Positions 27,230-37,141 of a stretch of DNA of 64,000 nucleotides are shown in pieces. Numbering within the stretch: position 1 is the first letter of the stretch; every line of letters begins with the position of its first letter. The DNA comes from Leptospira johnsonii (GTDB lineage Bacteria > Spirochaetota > Leptospiria > Leptospirales > Leptospiraceae). The notes under the pieces are model-generated. The model was not told the DNA's origin, ran no database searches, and saw nothing but the letters and a program-made list of their open reading frames with translations. A program made the translations under genes and the position numbers. Where the stretch lies: NCBI RefSeq assembly GCF_003112675.1, contig NZ_BFAY01000011.1:1302001-1366000 (forward strand). The letters are read 5' to 3'.

Positions 27230-28582
27230 CTAATGTCCTCCGTTTCTTTCCCAATCCTTCGCTTTTTCGATCCCTCTTTTTTCATTCACGAATGTATTGA
27301 TGATCAAAGAGATAAAGAAGAATACTGCGACCACTAAGAACGCATTTCTTAGATCGAAAATTTTCTGCAATATACCGATTGCAAAAACTCCGATGGCGGC
27401 CGCCAGCTTTCCGGAGAGCCCCCAGAGACCGAAAAATTCTCCCGATTTGGATTCAGGGGAGAATACCCCTACAATGGCTCTACTTGCTGATTGAGTCGAA
27501 CCGACTCCTGAACCTGCAAGAGTACCAAAGATCACGAATACCCATTGTACCGAGATATCTACTCCTAGTCCGTTCACAAAACCTGTGATCTCTCTGACGA
27601 AATAAATTCCTATCAGACATAGTATCCAAAAGACCAAAGTGATATTGAAAGTTTTTTTGGCTCCGATCTTATCCTGAACGAACCCAAAGAATATCGCACC
27701 TATCATCGCAAAAAATTGAAGCAATATGAATAATGCAGTCTCTTGTCCGGAAGTGATCTTGATCTCTTGGTTTCCGTATAAAAAAGCGAATGCAATTACG
27801 ATCGCAAGCGCCGCCATGGAGAAGAATAGAGAGATCAGATAAATTACTAGGTCTTTAAAATGTCTTATCGATTTAATACTCTCTGATAATTGTTTAAAAC
27901 CGATAGTGAGATAACTTTCTCCCTCCGGTATTTTAATAGCCGGTTGGTATTCTTTCAAAAGTAAGAATGTTGGAATTCCAGCAAGCAAGAAGAACAACGC
28001 TGTAAGAGGTCCTACAAATCTAAGAGAACCGTAGATCGCAGGATCGATCGAAGGTGCCACGAAAGTCTGGACCAAGAATACGGAGAGAAGTCCTCCCATA
28101 TATCCGACTCCCCAAGCATAACCTGAAATTTTTCCTAATTCTTCTTTAGGACCTAAATGAGGTAGGAAGGAAGAGGCAAAATTCTCTCCGGAAGCAAAGA
28201 AGAAGTTAGAAAGAATGATCAGACCAAAACCAAGTTCCCAAGAACCTGGAGTGGAAACTAACCAAAAAGCTGCGGTGCTGATCACACAACTGATATAACT
28301 CCAGAAAAGGAATGTTTTCTTCTTAGCGGAGAAGTCGGAGATAGCGCCGAATAACGGACCGGTCACTACTACTAATAAATAAGAGAAAAATAAAGCTAGT
28401 CCGAATAAAAAATTCCCATCCTCATAAGGATTTGTCGGATTGGAGGAGGTTGGAACGATTACTTCCGCGAAAACTCTGCAGTAGATGACTGTTATAATTA
28501 CCGTGGTATAACTAGAATTGGCGAAATCGAACATGCACCATCCGAAAATTTCCCTTAAGGGAGCGCGTTTGGTTACTTGCAT
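27230..28582 (-). CDS. Major facilitator superfamily transporter, UMF1 type
   Basis: The protein of about 450 residues has around 12 membrane segments. The N-terminal EIFGWCMFDFANSSYTTVIITVIYCRVFAEVIVP is characteristic of the UMF1 (Atg22-like) MFS group. Loop motifs such as GAISDFSAKKKTFLFW and the C-terminal AGSGVGSTQSASRAIVGVFSPESKSGEFFGLW also fit. Substrates of UMF1 proteins are not defined; Atg22 exports amino acids from yeast vacuoles. The open frame reaches 28642, but ATG 28582 begins the family core and has AAGGAAA about 9 nt upstream. Confidence 0.88.
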   Translation of the reverse strand: MQVTKRAPLREIFGWCMFDFANSSYTTVIITVIYCRVFAEVIVPTSSNPTNPYEDGNFLFGLALFFSYLLVVVTGPLFGAISDFSAKKKTFLFWSYISCVISTAAFWLVSTPGSWELGFGLIILSNFFFASGENFASSFLPHLGPKEELGKISGYAWGVGYMGGLLSVFLVQTFVAPSIDPAIYGSLRFVGPLTALFFLLAGIPTFLLLKEYQPAIKIPEGESYLTIGFKQLSESIKSIRHFKDLVIYLISLFFSMAALAIVIAFAFLYGNQEIKITSGQETALFILLQFFAMIGAIFFGFVQDKIGAKKTFNITLVFWILCLIGIYFVREITGFVNGLGVDISVQWVFVIFGTLAGSGVGSTQSASRAIVGVFSPESKSGEFFGLWGLSGKLAAAIGVFAIGILQKIFDLRNAFLVVAVFFFISLIINTFVNEKRGIEKAKDWERNGGH

Positions 28583-28772
28583 TCTGTAGGTTTCCTTTAT
28601 GGAATTTCCGAATGAGGATGAGCTCGAAAGTCCGGCTGTCAACGAGAAATATCCCTCCTGGAATCCGTTAAAATTCGTTTATCAGATGGAAAAAAATTCT
28701 CTTGATCCGAGCCTTCTTATGTTTAGCCTGAGTGATGGTTTTGCTTTCGGCGTCCAATAAATAGAAGTCCTG

Positions 28773-29000
28773 ATGAATTCTTCCGATTTTAATCAAATAG
28801 ACCTGAACGCCCTGATGCGACCTAGAAAGGTTTGCGTATGCAACCAAGTATCCGAAGAGGATATTACAAATTCTATCCGTAGAGGTAATGACACTTTGGG
28901 TAAATTGATGAGAGACACAAATTGTTGTACCGGTTGTGGTACTTGCAGAGGAAGAGTTCTCAAATTGCTTTCCGATACCCTCACTTCTAAACCCCAATGA
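28773..29000 (+). CDS. BFD-like [2Fe-2S] ferredoxin
   Basis: This protein of 75 residues matches the bacterioferritin-associated ferredoxin (BFD) domain. The first cysteine pair is VCVCNQVSEEDI and the second is in CCTGCGTCRGRV, spaced as in the four-cysteine 2Fe-2S cluster. BFD passes electrons to bacterioferritin to release iron. The same domain is also used as an electron-transfer module in other enzymes. No bacterioferritin gene is adjacent. It overlaps the next gene by ATGA, so it probably works with, or is translationally coupled to, the RibD-C reductase. Confidence 0.86.
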   Translation: MNSSDFNQIDLNALMRPRKVCVCNQVSEEDITNSIRRGNDTLGKLMRDTNCCTGCGTCRGRVLKLLSDTLTSKPQ

Positions 29001-29659
29001 GCCGTACTTTTTTAGCTGTGAATATGGCGACGACCTTAGACGGAAAGGTATGTCGTCCCGACGGAAAATGGTACGGTCTTTCTTCCAGAAACGATAAAAG
29101 AAGAATGGATCAAATCCGTTCCGAAGCAGATGCTCTCATCCTCGGAAAAAATAGCATACTCAACGACGATCCAGTCACTCATCTAAGATATGTGGAATCT
29201 GAAAAGGAGCCTAGAGCGATTCTATTAGTTCGAACAGGGACACTTCCTTCCGATAAAAAAGTATTCCATTTTTCTAAAGTAAAACCTTTGTTATTCTGCA
29301 CTTCTAAAAATGAATCCCAGGTTAGATCCGAATTATCCGAATTTGCGGAGATACTCCCACTACAGGGAGAAGATCTGGATCCGGAGATCGTCCTGAAAGA
29401 ATTGGAAAAAAGAGGATATTACAAAATACTCTTAGAAGGCGGTCCCAGACTAAATGATTCCTTTTTTAGAAAGGGACTAGTGGATAGACTCTATCTTACT
29501 ATAGTTCCATTCTTTATTGGACAATTCGGCCTACCTTCCATCACAGGCGGAGAATCCGCATATCATAACTTTGACAAAGCGGATTGGAAACTTGTGTCTT
29601 CCGAACAGAAAGAACAGGAAGTATTTTTGATATACGACAAACAAAACAACCCGGAATAA
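28997..29659 (+). CDS. RibD C-terminal (dihydrofolate-reductase-fold) reductase
   Basis: This 220-residue protein contains one RibD_C domain (MATTLDGKV...ADALILGKNSILNDDPVTHLR, KILLEGGPRLNDSF, FIGQFGLPS). The fold belongs to the riboflavin-pathway pyrimidine reductase, which uses NADPH. The deaminase half of RibD is missing, so it may be a stand-alone riboflavin reductase or a paralogue acting on another heterocycle. No other rib gene is nearby. It overlaps the BFD gene by 4 nt and precedes the GT51 gene by 2 nt. Confidence 0.85.
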   Translation: MSRTFLAVNMATTLDGKVCRPDGKWYGLSSRNDKRRMDQIRSEADALILGKNSILNDDPVTHLRYVESEKEPRAILLVRTGTLPSDKKVFHFSKVKPLLFCTSKNESQVRSELSEFAEILPLQGEDLDPEIVLKELEKRGYYKILLEGGPRLNDSFFRKGLVDRLYLTIVPFFIGQFGLPSITGGESAYHNFDKADWKLVSSEQKEQEVFLIYDKQNNPE

Positions 29660-29661
29660 AA

Positions 29662-30306
29662 ATGAACGAAGGAAGTCATTTTTTACACAGATGGTTTTTC
29701 TTGGGGATCAGGAGTATTCTGGTATTAGTCTTCCTTCTTCTTATCTATTACCAAACCTTTCCTGAAAAAAGGATCTTATTCAGAGAGAACAAACTAGTCT
29801 ATCTACCTGAAAACTTAGAATCAGTTCCGCTTGAGAACGATTGGGTAAGGTTAGAAGAATTGCCTCCCGGGAGTTTGGAGTATTTGGTAGAAATAGAAGA
29901 TTACAGATTCTACAGACATAGCGGTTATTCTTTGGCGGATATACAATCTTCCGTCATACAAGCAGTCTTTTTGTTCAGAAGGTTAAGAGGTGCAAGTACT
30001 TTAGACCAACAGCTTGCCAGAACATTATTTTTATCCAGAGACAAAACCTTAACTCGCAAGTTGAAAGAGATCAGGATCGCACAAGCTTTGGATGAAGAGT
30101 TAGGCAAAAAGGGAGTTTTAGAATATTATTTGAATTTGGTGTATTGGGGCAGGGGACTGAACGGGATATATAGATCTTCCAAATATTATTTTAATAAACA
30201 TCCAGGAAAACTTCTCCCCAGAGAATTCAAAGCTTTGGTACAAATATTAAAAAAACCGGATGCATATTCCAGAGAAGAAGTCAGAGCGCTTTCTTTAGAA
30301 TATTAA
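29662..30306 (+). CDS. GT51-family peptidoglycan glycosyltransferase (monofunctional type)
   Basis: The protein of about 214 residues has one N-terminal membrane segment (about residues 13-30). A single transglycosylase domain follows, with VEIEDYRFYRHSGYS (first catalytic Glu), GASTLDQQLARTLFLS, TRKLKEIRIAQALDEEL (second Glu region) and YYLNLVYWGRGLNGI. No penicillin-binding transpeptidase part exists, so it resembles MtgA. It would polymerise lipid II in the periplasm. The motifs deviate from consensus (for example STLDQQ for STITQQ), so it may be a diverged member. The ATG at 29662 follows the upstream stop by 2 nt; the longer open frame overlaps the reductase gene. Confidence 0.87.
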   Translation: MNEGSHFLHRWFFLGIRSILVLVFLLLIYYQTFPEKRILFRENKLVYLPENLESVPLENDWVRLEELPPGSLEYLVEIEDYRFYRHSGYSLADIQSSVIQAVFLFRRLRGASTLDQQLARTLFLSRDKTLTRKLKEIRIAQALDEELGKKGVLEYYLNLVYWGRGLNGIYRSSKYYFNKHPGKLLPREFKALVQILKKPDAYSREEVRALSLEY

Positions 30307-30437
30307 AACTCGGATCGGCGGCATAGGACTTAGAGAAAAATCCGAAAATCCGGTACCTTCTTCTTCCTAAAAACTTCTTCTTTTTCTTTGAAAAAAAGTA
30401 GACTTTCGAGGTCGGCAGGGAATACTGGTTATAGATT

Positions 30438-30553
<116 letters not shown>

Positions 30554-30571
30554 TTTCTACCGCAATCATAT

Positions 30572-30600
30572 AAGGCCGGATTCACCTCCGGCCTTTTTTA
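30572..30600 (+). terminator. 5S rRNA terminator
   Basis: AAGGCCGGA, a TTCACC loop and TCCGGCCTT form a 9-bp stem. A run of T follows, 18 nt after the 5S 3' end. Confidence 0.93.
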
Positions 30601-30851
30601 TCTCTTCTGACATTTCCCTAAAACTAAAGTTTCAATCCAGATCGGGGATCCTATCTAAGCAATCGATTCTGTGTAGATCGGAATTCTGAACGTCAAGTAT
30701 AAAGTTTGGAATACGGCCGATCTATCTAAAGACCATTAGAAATAGTGAATATATTTCGTATTAGATTGCCTATGGAATATCGAGCGTTCGAAAAAAGATA
30801 TTTCCAAATGAAATTTTTTTCCAAAATCTGCATCGGATTTATTTTGTAAGC
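30601..30851. other. Intergenic region between 5S rRNA and the ncRNA promoter
   Basis: About 250 bp of AT-rich sequence. I see no coding frame of note, no tRNA and no clear structure. Confidence 0.4.
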
Positions 30852-30880
30852 TTGACGAGCGCAAGACTCGATAGTAGAAT
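30852..30880 (+). promoter_or_regulatory. Sigma-70-type promoter of a candidate ncRNA
   Basis: TTGACG (30852-30857), a 17-bp spacer and TAGAAT (30875-30880) form a strong match to the sigma-70 consensus. The predicted start of transcription is near 30885-30887. Confidence 0.75.
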
Positions 30881-30884
30881 GCGG

Positions 30885-31032
30885 ACCGCTCTGAAAGGTA
30901 TGGACCCGGGGAGTTAATGTTAGATTAGATGGGCATTTTATATCCTACATACGGGTTCCAGTTGATGTACTATGGCGGTTGATTCCTGACTGTGTTTGGT
31001 CGGGAGGAATTCCCCTCCCGACCCACCTTTTT
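30885..31032 (+). ncRNA. Candidate structured non-coding RNA with intrinsic terminator
   Basis: About 150 nt lie between the strong promoter at 30852 and a terminator at 30998. Nested pairings form one long irregular hairpin. GACCGC (30884-30889) pairs with GCGGTT (30975-30980). TGGACCCG (30901-30908) pairs with CGGGTTCCA (30952-30960, one bulge). ATGTTAG (30917-30923) pairs with CTACAT (30945-30950, one bulge). The internal loop between the outer stems is about 11 by 14 nt. No reading frame of note exists inside. It is not 4.5S, tmRNA or RNase P RNA, whose signature bases are absent. It has some likeness to 6S RNA, but the closing stem is too short to claim it. Confidence 0.6.
30998..31032 (+). 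terminator. Intrinsic terminator of the candidate ncRNA
   Basis: GGTCGGGAGG, a 6-nt loop and CCTCCCGACC form a perfect 10-bp stem. CACC and TTTTT follow. No coding gene ends nearby, so it terminates a non-coding transcript or a leader. Confidence 0.9.
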
Positions 31033-31212
31033 AAAACGATTCTAATATAATTTTTTTGAAATATAGGAAATTAATTTCGTTTTAGTGAACTTCTCAATCC
31101 GTTCAATCATAAACGGATCAATAAATATTTTTCGGTCCGGGAATATTTCAGGATCGCAAATTCTTTTTCAATCTAGATCCTTGTCGAACCATTCGATTTA
31201 GGAGCCGATAGA

Positions 31213-31803
31213 ATGTATCGTAAGCCGATATATCTTTTAAAATTCATAACTAGTGTTCTTTTTGCAGGTCTGCTTATTTTAAGTGGGACTTCTCTTTCTG
31301 CTGAATCCCAATGCCAAGGTTTATCCAAAGGTCAATGTGAATCCGATTCGGATTGCACTTGGGTTTCCGGTTATTCGAAACAAGATGGAACTAATGTAGA
31401 TGCTTATTGTAGGGCTAAACCTGGTAAAGCTTCTGATTCAGGTGATTCGGTAAAAAAGTCCAAGGCTAAAAAGTCCAAAGAGAAGGACGAAGAAGACGAC
31501 CAAGACGAGCCTAAAAAGAAGAAAAAGTCTAAAAAAGATAAGGATGAGGATGACGTAAAGGAATCCAAAAAATCCAAAAAAGACAAGGATGAAGACGACG
31601 CCAAGGAATCCAAGAAATCCAAAAAAGATAAAGACGACGACGATTCCGATTCTAAGAAGTCTAAAAAATCCAAGAAGGATAAGGACGATGATGGAGATTC
31701 TAAAAAATCTAAAAAGTCAAAGAAGTCTAAAGTAGACAAAGACGACGATGATGGAGACTCAAAGAAGTCTAAGAAATCCAAAAAGAAAAAGAAAGACGAT
31801 TAA
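31213..31803 (+). CDS. Secreted protein with cysteine-rich head and Lys/Ser/Asp repeat tail
   Basis: This 196-residue protein has a signal peptide (about residues 1-30, ending SLSAES). A short domain with four cysteines follows (C34, C42, C48 and C66 in CQGLSKGQCESDSDCTWVSG...YCRA), which looks like a small disulfide knot. From about residue 78 to the end it is a repetitive tail of SKKSKKDKDDD-type units, alternating basic and acidic clusters. It has no homologue that I recognise. The tail could bind divalent cations or polyanions on the outside of the cell. AGGAG precedes the ATG by about 9 nt. Being repetitive, the tail may vary in length between strains. Confidence 0.8.
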   Translation: MYRKPIYLLKFITSVLFAGLLILSGTSLSAESQCQGLSKGQCESDSDCTWVSGYSKQDGTNVDAYCRAKPGKASDSGDSVKKSKAKKSKEKDEEDDQDEPKKKKKSKKDKDEDDVKESKKSKKDKDEDDAKESKKSKKDKDDDDSDSKKSKKSKKDKDDDGDSKKSKKSKKSKVDKDDDDGDSKKSKKSKKKKKDD

Positions 31804-31828
31804 TTCCGAACTTTCCATCTTCTGAAAA

Positions 31829-31862
31829 CAAAAAGACCGGAGCCAAAACCCCGGTCTTTTTT
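31829..31862. terminator. Bidirectional terminator between the repeat protein gene and gcvP
   Basis: AAAGACCGG and CCGGTCTTT form a 9-bp stem. A T-run follows on the plus strand and a T-rich tract follows on the minus strand. It lies between two convergent genes and can serve both. Confidence 0.88.
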
Positions 31863-31887
31863 ATTATCTTCCGATTTTACGAAAAAA

Positions 31888-34776
31888 TTAAAGATACGCT
31901 TCCGGAGGAAGGCAGGAACAAACCAGGTTCCTATCCCCATATACGTTATCTATTCTTCCTACATAAGGCCAGAACTTATGCTCTTTAGTCCAAGGAGCAG
32001 GATAAGCCGCTTTTTCTCTGGAATAAACATGGTCCCAATTGTCGGAGATTACCATCGCAGAAGTATGAGGTGCATTCTTAAGAGGATTATCTTTTGGATC
32101 AGCCTTGCCTTGTTCGATTTCTTGGATCTCTGAATGGATGGAGATCATCGCCTCACAGAAACGGTCCAATTCTTCTTGGGACTCCGATTCCGTTGGCTCT
32201 ATCATCAAAGTCCCAGGCACAGGGAAGGACATGGTAGGCGCATGAAATCCGTAGTCCATCAGACGTTTTGCGACATCTTCTACTTCTATCCCGCTTGTCT
32301 TTTTGAAAGGTCTTACGTCCAGGATACATTCGTGAGCGACGAATCCGTTTTTCCCTTTGTAAAGGACAGGGAAATAATTTTCTAAACGTTTTGCGATATA
32401 GTTGGCGTTTAGGATAGCAGCCTTGGTTGCTTGCTCCAATCCTTCTGTTCCTAAGAGTGCAATGTAGACCCAAGAGATCAGAACGATACTTGCGCTTCCC
32501 CAAGGAGCTGCGGAAACTGCTCCATGTTCGTTTCCTGTTCCGTTATCTACAAGGGGGTGGCCTGGTAAGAACGGTTTCAGATGTTCTGCAACTCCGATCG
32601 GTCCGACTCCAGGTCCTCCTCCTCCGTGAGGAATACAGAAAGTTTTATGTAAGTTCAGATGGCAAACATCCGCTCCAATGTTCGCGGGTCTTGTGATCCC
32701 TACTTGAGCGTTCATATTTGCTCCATCCATATAAACCTGTCCTCCATTCTCATGGATGATGGAACAGATTTCCTTAATGGGCTCTTCATACACTCCATGT
32801 GTAGAAGGGTAGGTGATCATTAATGCGGCCAGGTCTTTAGAATGTTCTTTTGCTTTCGCTTTCAGATCTTCTAGGTCTACGTTACCTTCGGAATCGCAGG
32901 CAACCACTACCACTTTGAATCCTACCATCGCAGCAGAAGCTGGGTTGGTTCCATGCGCAGAGATCGGGATCAGACAAATATCTCTAGCCTTATCTCCTCT
33001 GCTAATATGATAGTTTCGGATCGCGAGCAGTCCTGCATATTCTCCCTGAGAACCTGCGTTTGGTTGGAGAGAAATTCCCGGGAATCCGGTGACTTGTGAA
33101 AGCCAAGATTCCAATTGGGAGAATACGGTTCTATATCCTTCTGTTTGGGTTGCCGGTGCGAATGGATGTATATTGGAGAACTCTGGCCAGGTTACAGGGA
33201 ACATTTCCACTGTGGCATTGAGTTTCATTGTACAAGAGCCAAGAGGGATCATGGAAGTCGTAAGAGAAAGGTCTCTGGATTCCAATTTTCTAATATATCT
33301 CAGCATCTTTGTTTCTGTGTGATGTGAATTGAACACAGGATGTGTAAGATATTCGGAAGTTCGGACAAATTCGTTCGGGATAGAAATTCCTTCTAAGGAA
33401 AGGTCTATCTTGGAGATCCCGAATACGGAAAGAATATCTTCCAGATCGGAAACTTCTACAGTTTCGTCCAGAGCGATTGAAATTCTGCCTTGTCCTAAAC
33501 TTCTGAAATTGATCTCCTTTTTAGAGGCTGCATCCAAGTAAGTTTGTACTTTGGATCCTAGATCTAAAACAATGGTATCGAAGAAGGTTTTGTTTTGGAT
33601 CGCAAAGCCTGCCTTCTCCAAATTTTTTGCCAATGTTTCAGTCAATCTATGAACTCTAAAAGCGATATCTTTCAAGCCCTTAGGTCCATGATATACTGCA
33701 TACATGGAAGAAAGAACTGCTAATAGAACTTGCGCAGTGCAGATATTAGAAGTCGCTTTATCTCTTCTGATATGTTGCTCTCTAGTTTGTAAAGAAAGTC
33801 TGAGTCCTGGATTTCCTTGGCTGTCTTTGGAAACTCCTACAAGTCTTCCAGGCATATGCCTTTTGAATTCGTCTTTGGTTGCAAAATAACCTGCATGAGG
33901 CCCGCCGAATCCATAAGGTAATCCGAATCTTTGGGAACTTCCTACTGCGATATCCGCTCCGAATTCTCCGGGAGCTTTTAAAACTGTGAGTGAAAGTAGA
34001 TCCGCAGCACAGATTGTTAGAGCTCCAACATTATGAGCTAACTGGAAGAAACTTTCGTAATTATAAATTGTTCCTTCTGTCCCGGGATATTGTACTAAAA
34101 CCGCAAAATAATCTTCGTTTAATTCCGCGTTTAAATGATTTCCTACGATTACTTCAATCCCAAGAGGAAGAGCTCTTGTACGGACCACATCAATTGTTTG
34201 AGGGTGGCATAACTCGGAAATAAAAAGTAATCTGGACGTTTCATTTTTGCGAATTCCAAACGCTAAGAATACTGCTTCTGCGGCAGCGGTAGCTTCATCC
34301 AATAAAGAAGCGTTTGAGATTTCCAGACCGGTTAGATCCATAATCATGGTTTGGAAATTTAGAAGTGCCTCTAATCTTCCTTGGGAAATCTCGGCTTGGT
34401 AAGGAGTGTAGGCGGTGTACCAACCCGGGTTTTCCAAAATATTTCTTTGGATCACTCCAGGCATTACACTGGCTTGGTAACCGGATCCAATATAAGAACG
34501 ATACAACTTGTTCTTAGAGGCGATCTTTTTCAGATCGTTTAAGATCTTTCTCTCGGTGGAAGCCTTAGGAAGATCCAATGCTTTTTCTAAACGGATCCCT
34601 TCTGGAACTGCTTTTGCGACCAATTCGTCCAGCCCGGACAGTCCGAGAGTGGACAACATTTCCTTGGTCTGTTCTTCATCAGGGCCTATATGCCTTCTGG
34701 GAAAAGTATCCAAAGGATTGAGAGGGTTTTTCATTTCAGTTTGTTTGCCGGATCCGTTCCAAGTTGCCGTACTCAT
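31888..34776 (-). CDS. gcvP: Glycine dehydrogenase (decarboxylating), P protein
   Basis: The P protein decarboxylates glycine and loads the aminomethyl group on the lipoyl H protein. It is the single-chain form of 962 residues. The N-terminal half contains [17 protein letters not shown] and [20 protein letters not shown]. The C-terminal half has the PLP-lysine motif [22 protein letters not shown]. Length is normal. It is the last gene of the leftward gcvT-gcvH-gcvP operon; AGGAAAA precedes the ATG and the gcvH stop lies 9 nt upstream. Confidence 0.98.
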   Translation of the reverse strand: MSTATWNGSGKQTEMKNPLNPLDTFPRRHIGPDEEQTKEMLSTLGLSGLDELVAKAVPEGIRLEKALDLPKASTERKILNDLKKIASKNKLYRSYIGSGYQASVMPGVIQRNILENPGWYTAYTPYQAEISQGRLEALLNFQTMIMDLTGLEISNASLLDEATAAAEAVFLAFGIRKNETSRLLFISELCHPQTIDVVRTRALPLGIEVIVGNHLNAELNEDYFAVLVQYPGTEGTIYNYESFFQLAHNVGALTICAADLLSLTVLKAPGEFGADIAVGSSQRFGLPYGFGGPHAGYFATKDEFKRHMPGRLVGVSKDSQGNPGLRLSLQTREQHIRRDKATSNICTAQVLLAVLSSMYAVYHGPKGLKDIAFRVHRLTETLAKNLEKAGFAIQNKTFFDTIVLDLGSKVQTYLDAASKKEINFRSLGQGRISIALDETVEVSDLEDILSVFGISKIDLSLEGISIPNEFVRTSEYLTHPVFNSHHTETKMLRYIRKLESRDLSLTTSMIPLGSCTMKLNATVEMFPVTWPEFSNIHPFAPATQTEGYRTVFSQLESWLSQVTGFPGISLQPNAGSQGEYAGLLAIRNYHISRGDKARDICLIPISAHGTNPASAAMVGFKVVVVACDSEGNVDLEDLKAKAKEHSKDLAALMITYPSTHGVYEEPIKEICSIIHENGGQVYMDGANMNAQVGITRPANIGADVCHLNLHKTFCIPHGGGGPGVGPIGVAEHLKPFLPGHPLVDNGTGNEHGAVSAAPWGSASIVLISWVYIALLGTEGLEQATKAAILNANYIAKRLENYFPVLYKGKNGFVAHECILDVRPFKKTSGIEVEDVAKRLMDYGFHAPTMSFPVPGTLMIEPTESESQEELDRFCEAMISIHSEIQEIEQGKADPKDNPLKNAPHTSAMVISDNWDHVYSREKAAYPAPWTKEHKFWPYVGRIDNVYGDRNLVCSCLPPEAYL

Positions 34777-34785
34777 TCTATTTTC

Positions 34786-35178
34786 CTAATCCAGTTTACT
34801 GACGAATTCTCTGTAAGATTCGGGATCCAATAATTTCTCCAACTCGGAAGAGTTGACCCCTTTGACTCGGATCATCCAAGAACCGAAAGGATCCGAATTT
34901 ACAGCAGCCGGGTTTTTGGAGAGGTTTCCATTTACTTCGACTACTTCTCCGCTGATAGGAGCATATAAATCTTCTGCAGCTTTTACGGATTCTATTGTTC
35001 CGAAAGTATCCAGTTGTTTGATCGATTTTCCTACTTTTGGAAGGTCCACAAAAACGATATCTCCGAGTGCTGCTTGAGCATAGTCAGAGATCCCGATCAA
35101 TGCGGTATCCCCTTCTACTTTTACCCATTCGTGTTTTTCTGTGAACTTATAGCCCGGAGGTGCGTTAGTTACTGCCAT
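34786..35178 (-). CDS. gcvH: Glycine cleavage system H protein
   Basis: The lipoyl carrier protein of the glycine cleavage complex has 130 residues. The sequence [37 protein letters not shown] is the family signature. The lipoylated lysine is K66 in [14 protein letters not shown]. It lies between gcvT and gcvP, with short gaps, on the minus strand. Confidence 0.98.
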   Translation of the reverse strand: MAVTNAPPGYKFTEKHEWVKVEGDTALIGISDYAQAALGDIVFVDLPKVGKSIKQLDTFGTIESVKAAEDLYAPISGEVVEVNGNLSKNPAAVNSDPFGSWMIRVKGVNSSELEKLLDPESYREFVSKLD

Positions 35179-35193
35179 TTGAAAATCCTTAGT

Positions 35194-36306
<1,113 letters not shown>

Positions 36307-36357
36307 AAGCGTTTGGGGCCATCATTTCATCATAGTCCCTAGGGAAAAACAATTTTA

Positions 36358-36383
36358 GGCCTCTTTAAAAAAGATTTAAAGGC
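36358..36383 (-). terminator. Terminator-like hairpin in the gcvT leader
   Basis: On the minus strand, GCCTTTAAA and TTTAAAGAGGC pair with bulges around a U-rich loop. A U-rich tract (about 36357 down to 36344) follows. It may end transcripts of the DUF4442 gene, 94 nt upstream, or attenuate gcvT, whose ATG is about 52 nt downstream. Confidence 0.4.
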
Positions 36384-36476
36384 TTTCTTTAGAATGATTC
36401 GAGAAGAAGGTCCGTAAACCATGTAGTAATTCCAACATGATCTAGCTGACGAAATTTGGGCGGCAGACTAAAGATC

Positions 36477-36944
36477 TTACTCTTTCAATTTTTTTCTGAC
36501 ATAGATCACTTTGTCTACTTCTGCTATCAGTTTGCCGGTTTTTACATCGAGGATCTGGGCTGTGAAGGTAACATCCATTTTTCTTTTACGGTCCGTTTCT
36601 TCTTTGATCTCTTGGATTTTTTCCCGAGGGATATAGAACTCTGCTCTTACGGTTCCTTCTCCTGGCTTGAGGAATCTGATTGTCGCCGCCTTGTCCCAAA
36701 CTAAATATCCGGGGCCTAAATGTTCCATCAGGATCAACATGTAAAAAGGATCGCACATGGAGTAGAGAGATCCTCCGAATTGTGTTCCCACATAGTTCTT
36801 ATTAAAAGGAGTAAGTTTCATCGTGGTGGAGAATAAGGTCCTTTCTTTGTTCAAGGCCTTCACTTTGATCCCTGCTCCGAAGTAAGGAGGATAGAAATTG
36901 AAAAAATGAAATTTAAGTCTTTGTAAAAAGCCCGGTTGGGACAT
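36477..36944 (-). CDS. DUF4442-family hotdog-fold protein (thioesterase-like)
   Basis: A small protein of 155 residues has the DUF4442/hotdog arrangement, with a short N-terminal region. A central helix is preceded by [29 protein letters not shown], and alternating strands end in [12 protein letters not shown]4442 proteins resemble acyl-CoA thioesterases; the substrate is unknown. The open frame extends 18 codons upstream, but the ATG at 36944 has AGGAA 8 nt before it. It is divergent from the ceramidase-like gene and co-directional with the gcv operon. Confidence 0.82.
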   Translation of the reverse strand: MSQPGFLQRLKFHFFNFYPPYFGAGIKVKALNKERTLFSTTMKLTPFNKNYVGTQFGGSLYSMCDPFYMLILMEHLGPGYLVWDKAATIRFLKPGEGTVRAEFYIPREKIQEIKEETDRKRKMDVTFTAQILDVKTGKLIAEVDKVIYVRKKLKE

Positions 36945-37123
36945 AGATGATTCCTGATCTTTACTTCTTATTTTATCCCAAACTAATAAGAGGCTCAAAA
37001 ATCCGAGCTATTTTTGGAGAATATAATTGGTTTGTAAGACGGATCGATACCATACTCGTATCCGAAAATTCTTGCTAAGAACTTACACTTCTGATAGCAA
37101 GTAGAGGCTAAAAATTACATAGA

Positions 37124-37141
37124 ATTCCCGGAGGGGGAATG
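37124..37141 (+). promoter_or_regulatory. Hairpin presenting the Shine-Dalgarno of the ceramidase-like gene in its loop
   Basis: ATTCCC (37124-37129) and GGGAAT (37135-37140) can pair. This leaves GGAGG in a 5-nt loop and includes the A and T of the start codon in the stem. The ribosome site would be accessible but the start codon not, unless the stem opens. Confidence 0.35.

Noticed and set aside
28668..28997. Minus-strand open frame opposite the BFD gene
   Set aside because: It is a shadow of the cysteine-rich ferredoxin gene, whose plus-strand motifs are unambiguous.
30885..31032. 6S RNA
   Set aside because: The long hairpin with an internal loop is similar in outline, but the closing stem is only about 6 bp and I cannot match the conserved bubble bases, so no name is assigned.
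36307..36476. Glycine riboswitch before gcvT
   Set aside because: The GGAGAG-type and CCGAAGG-type motifs of the glycine aptamer are absent; only a plain hairpin is seen.
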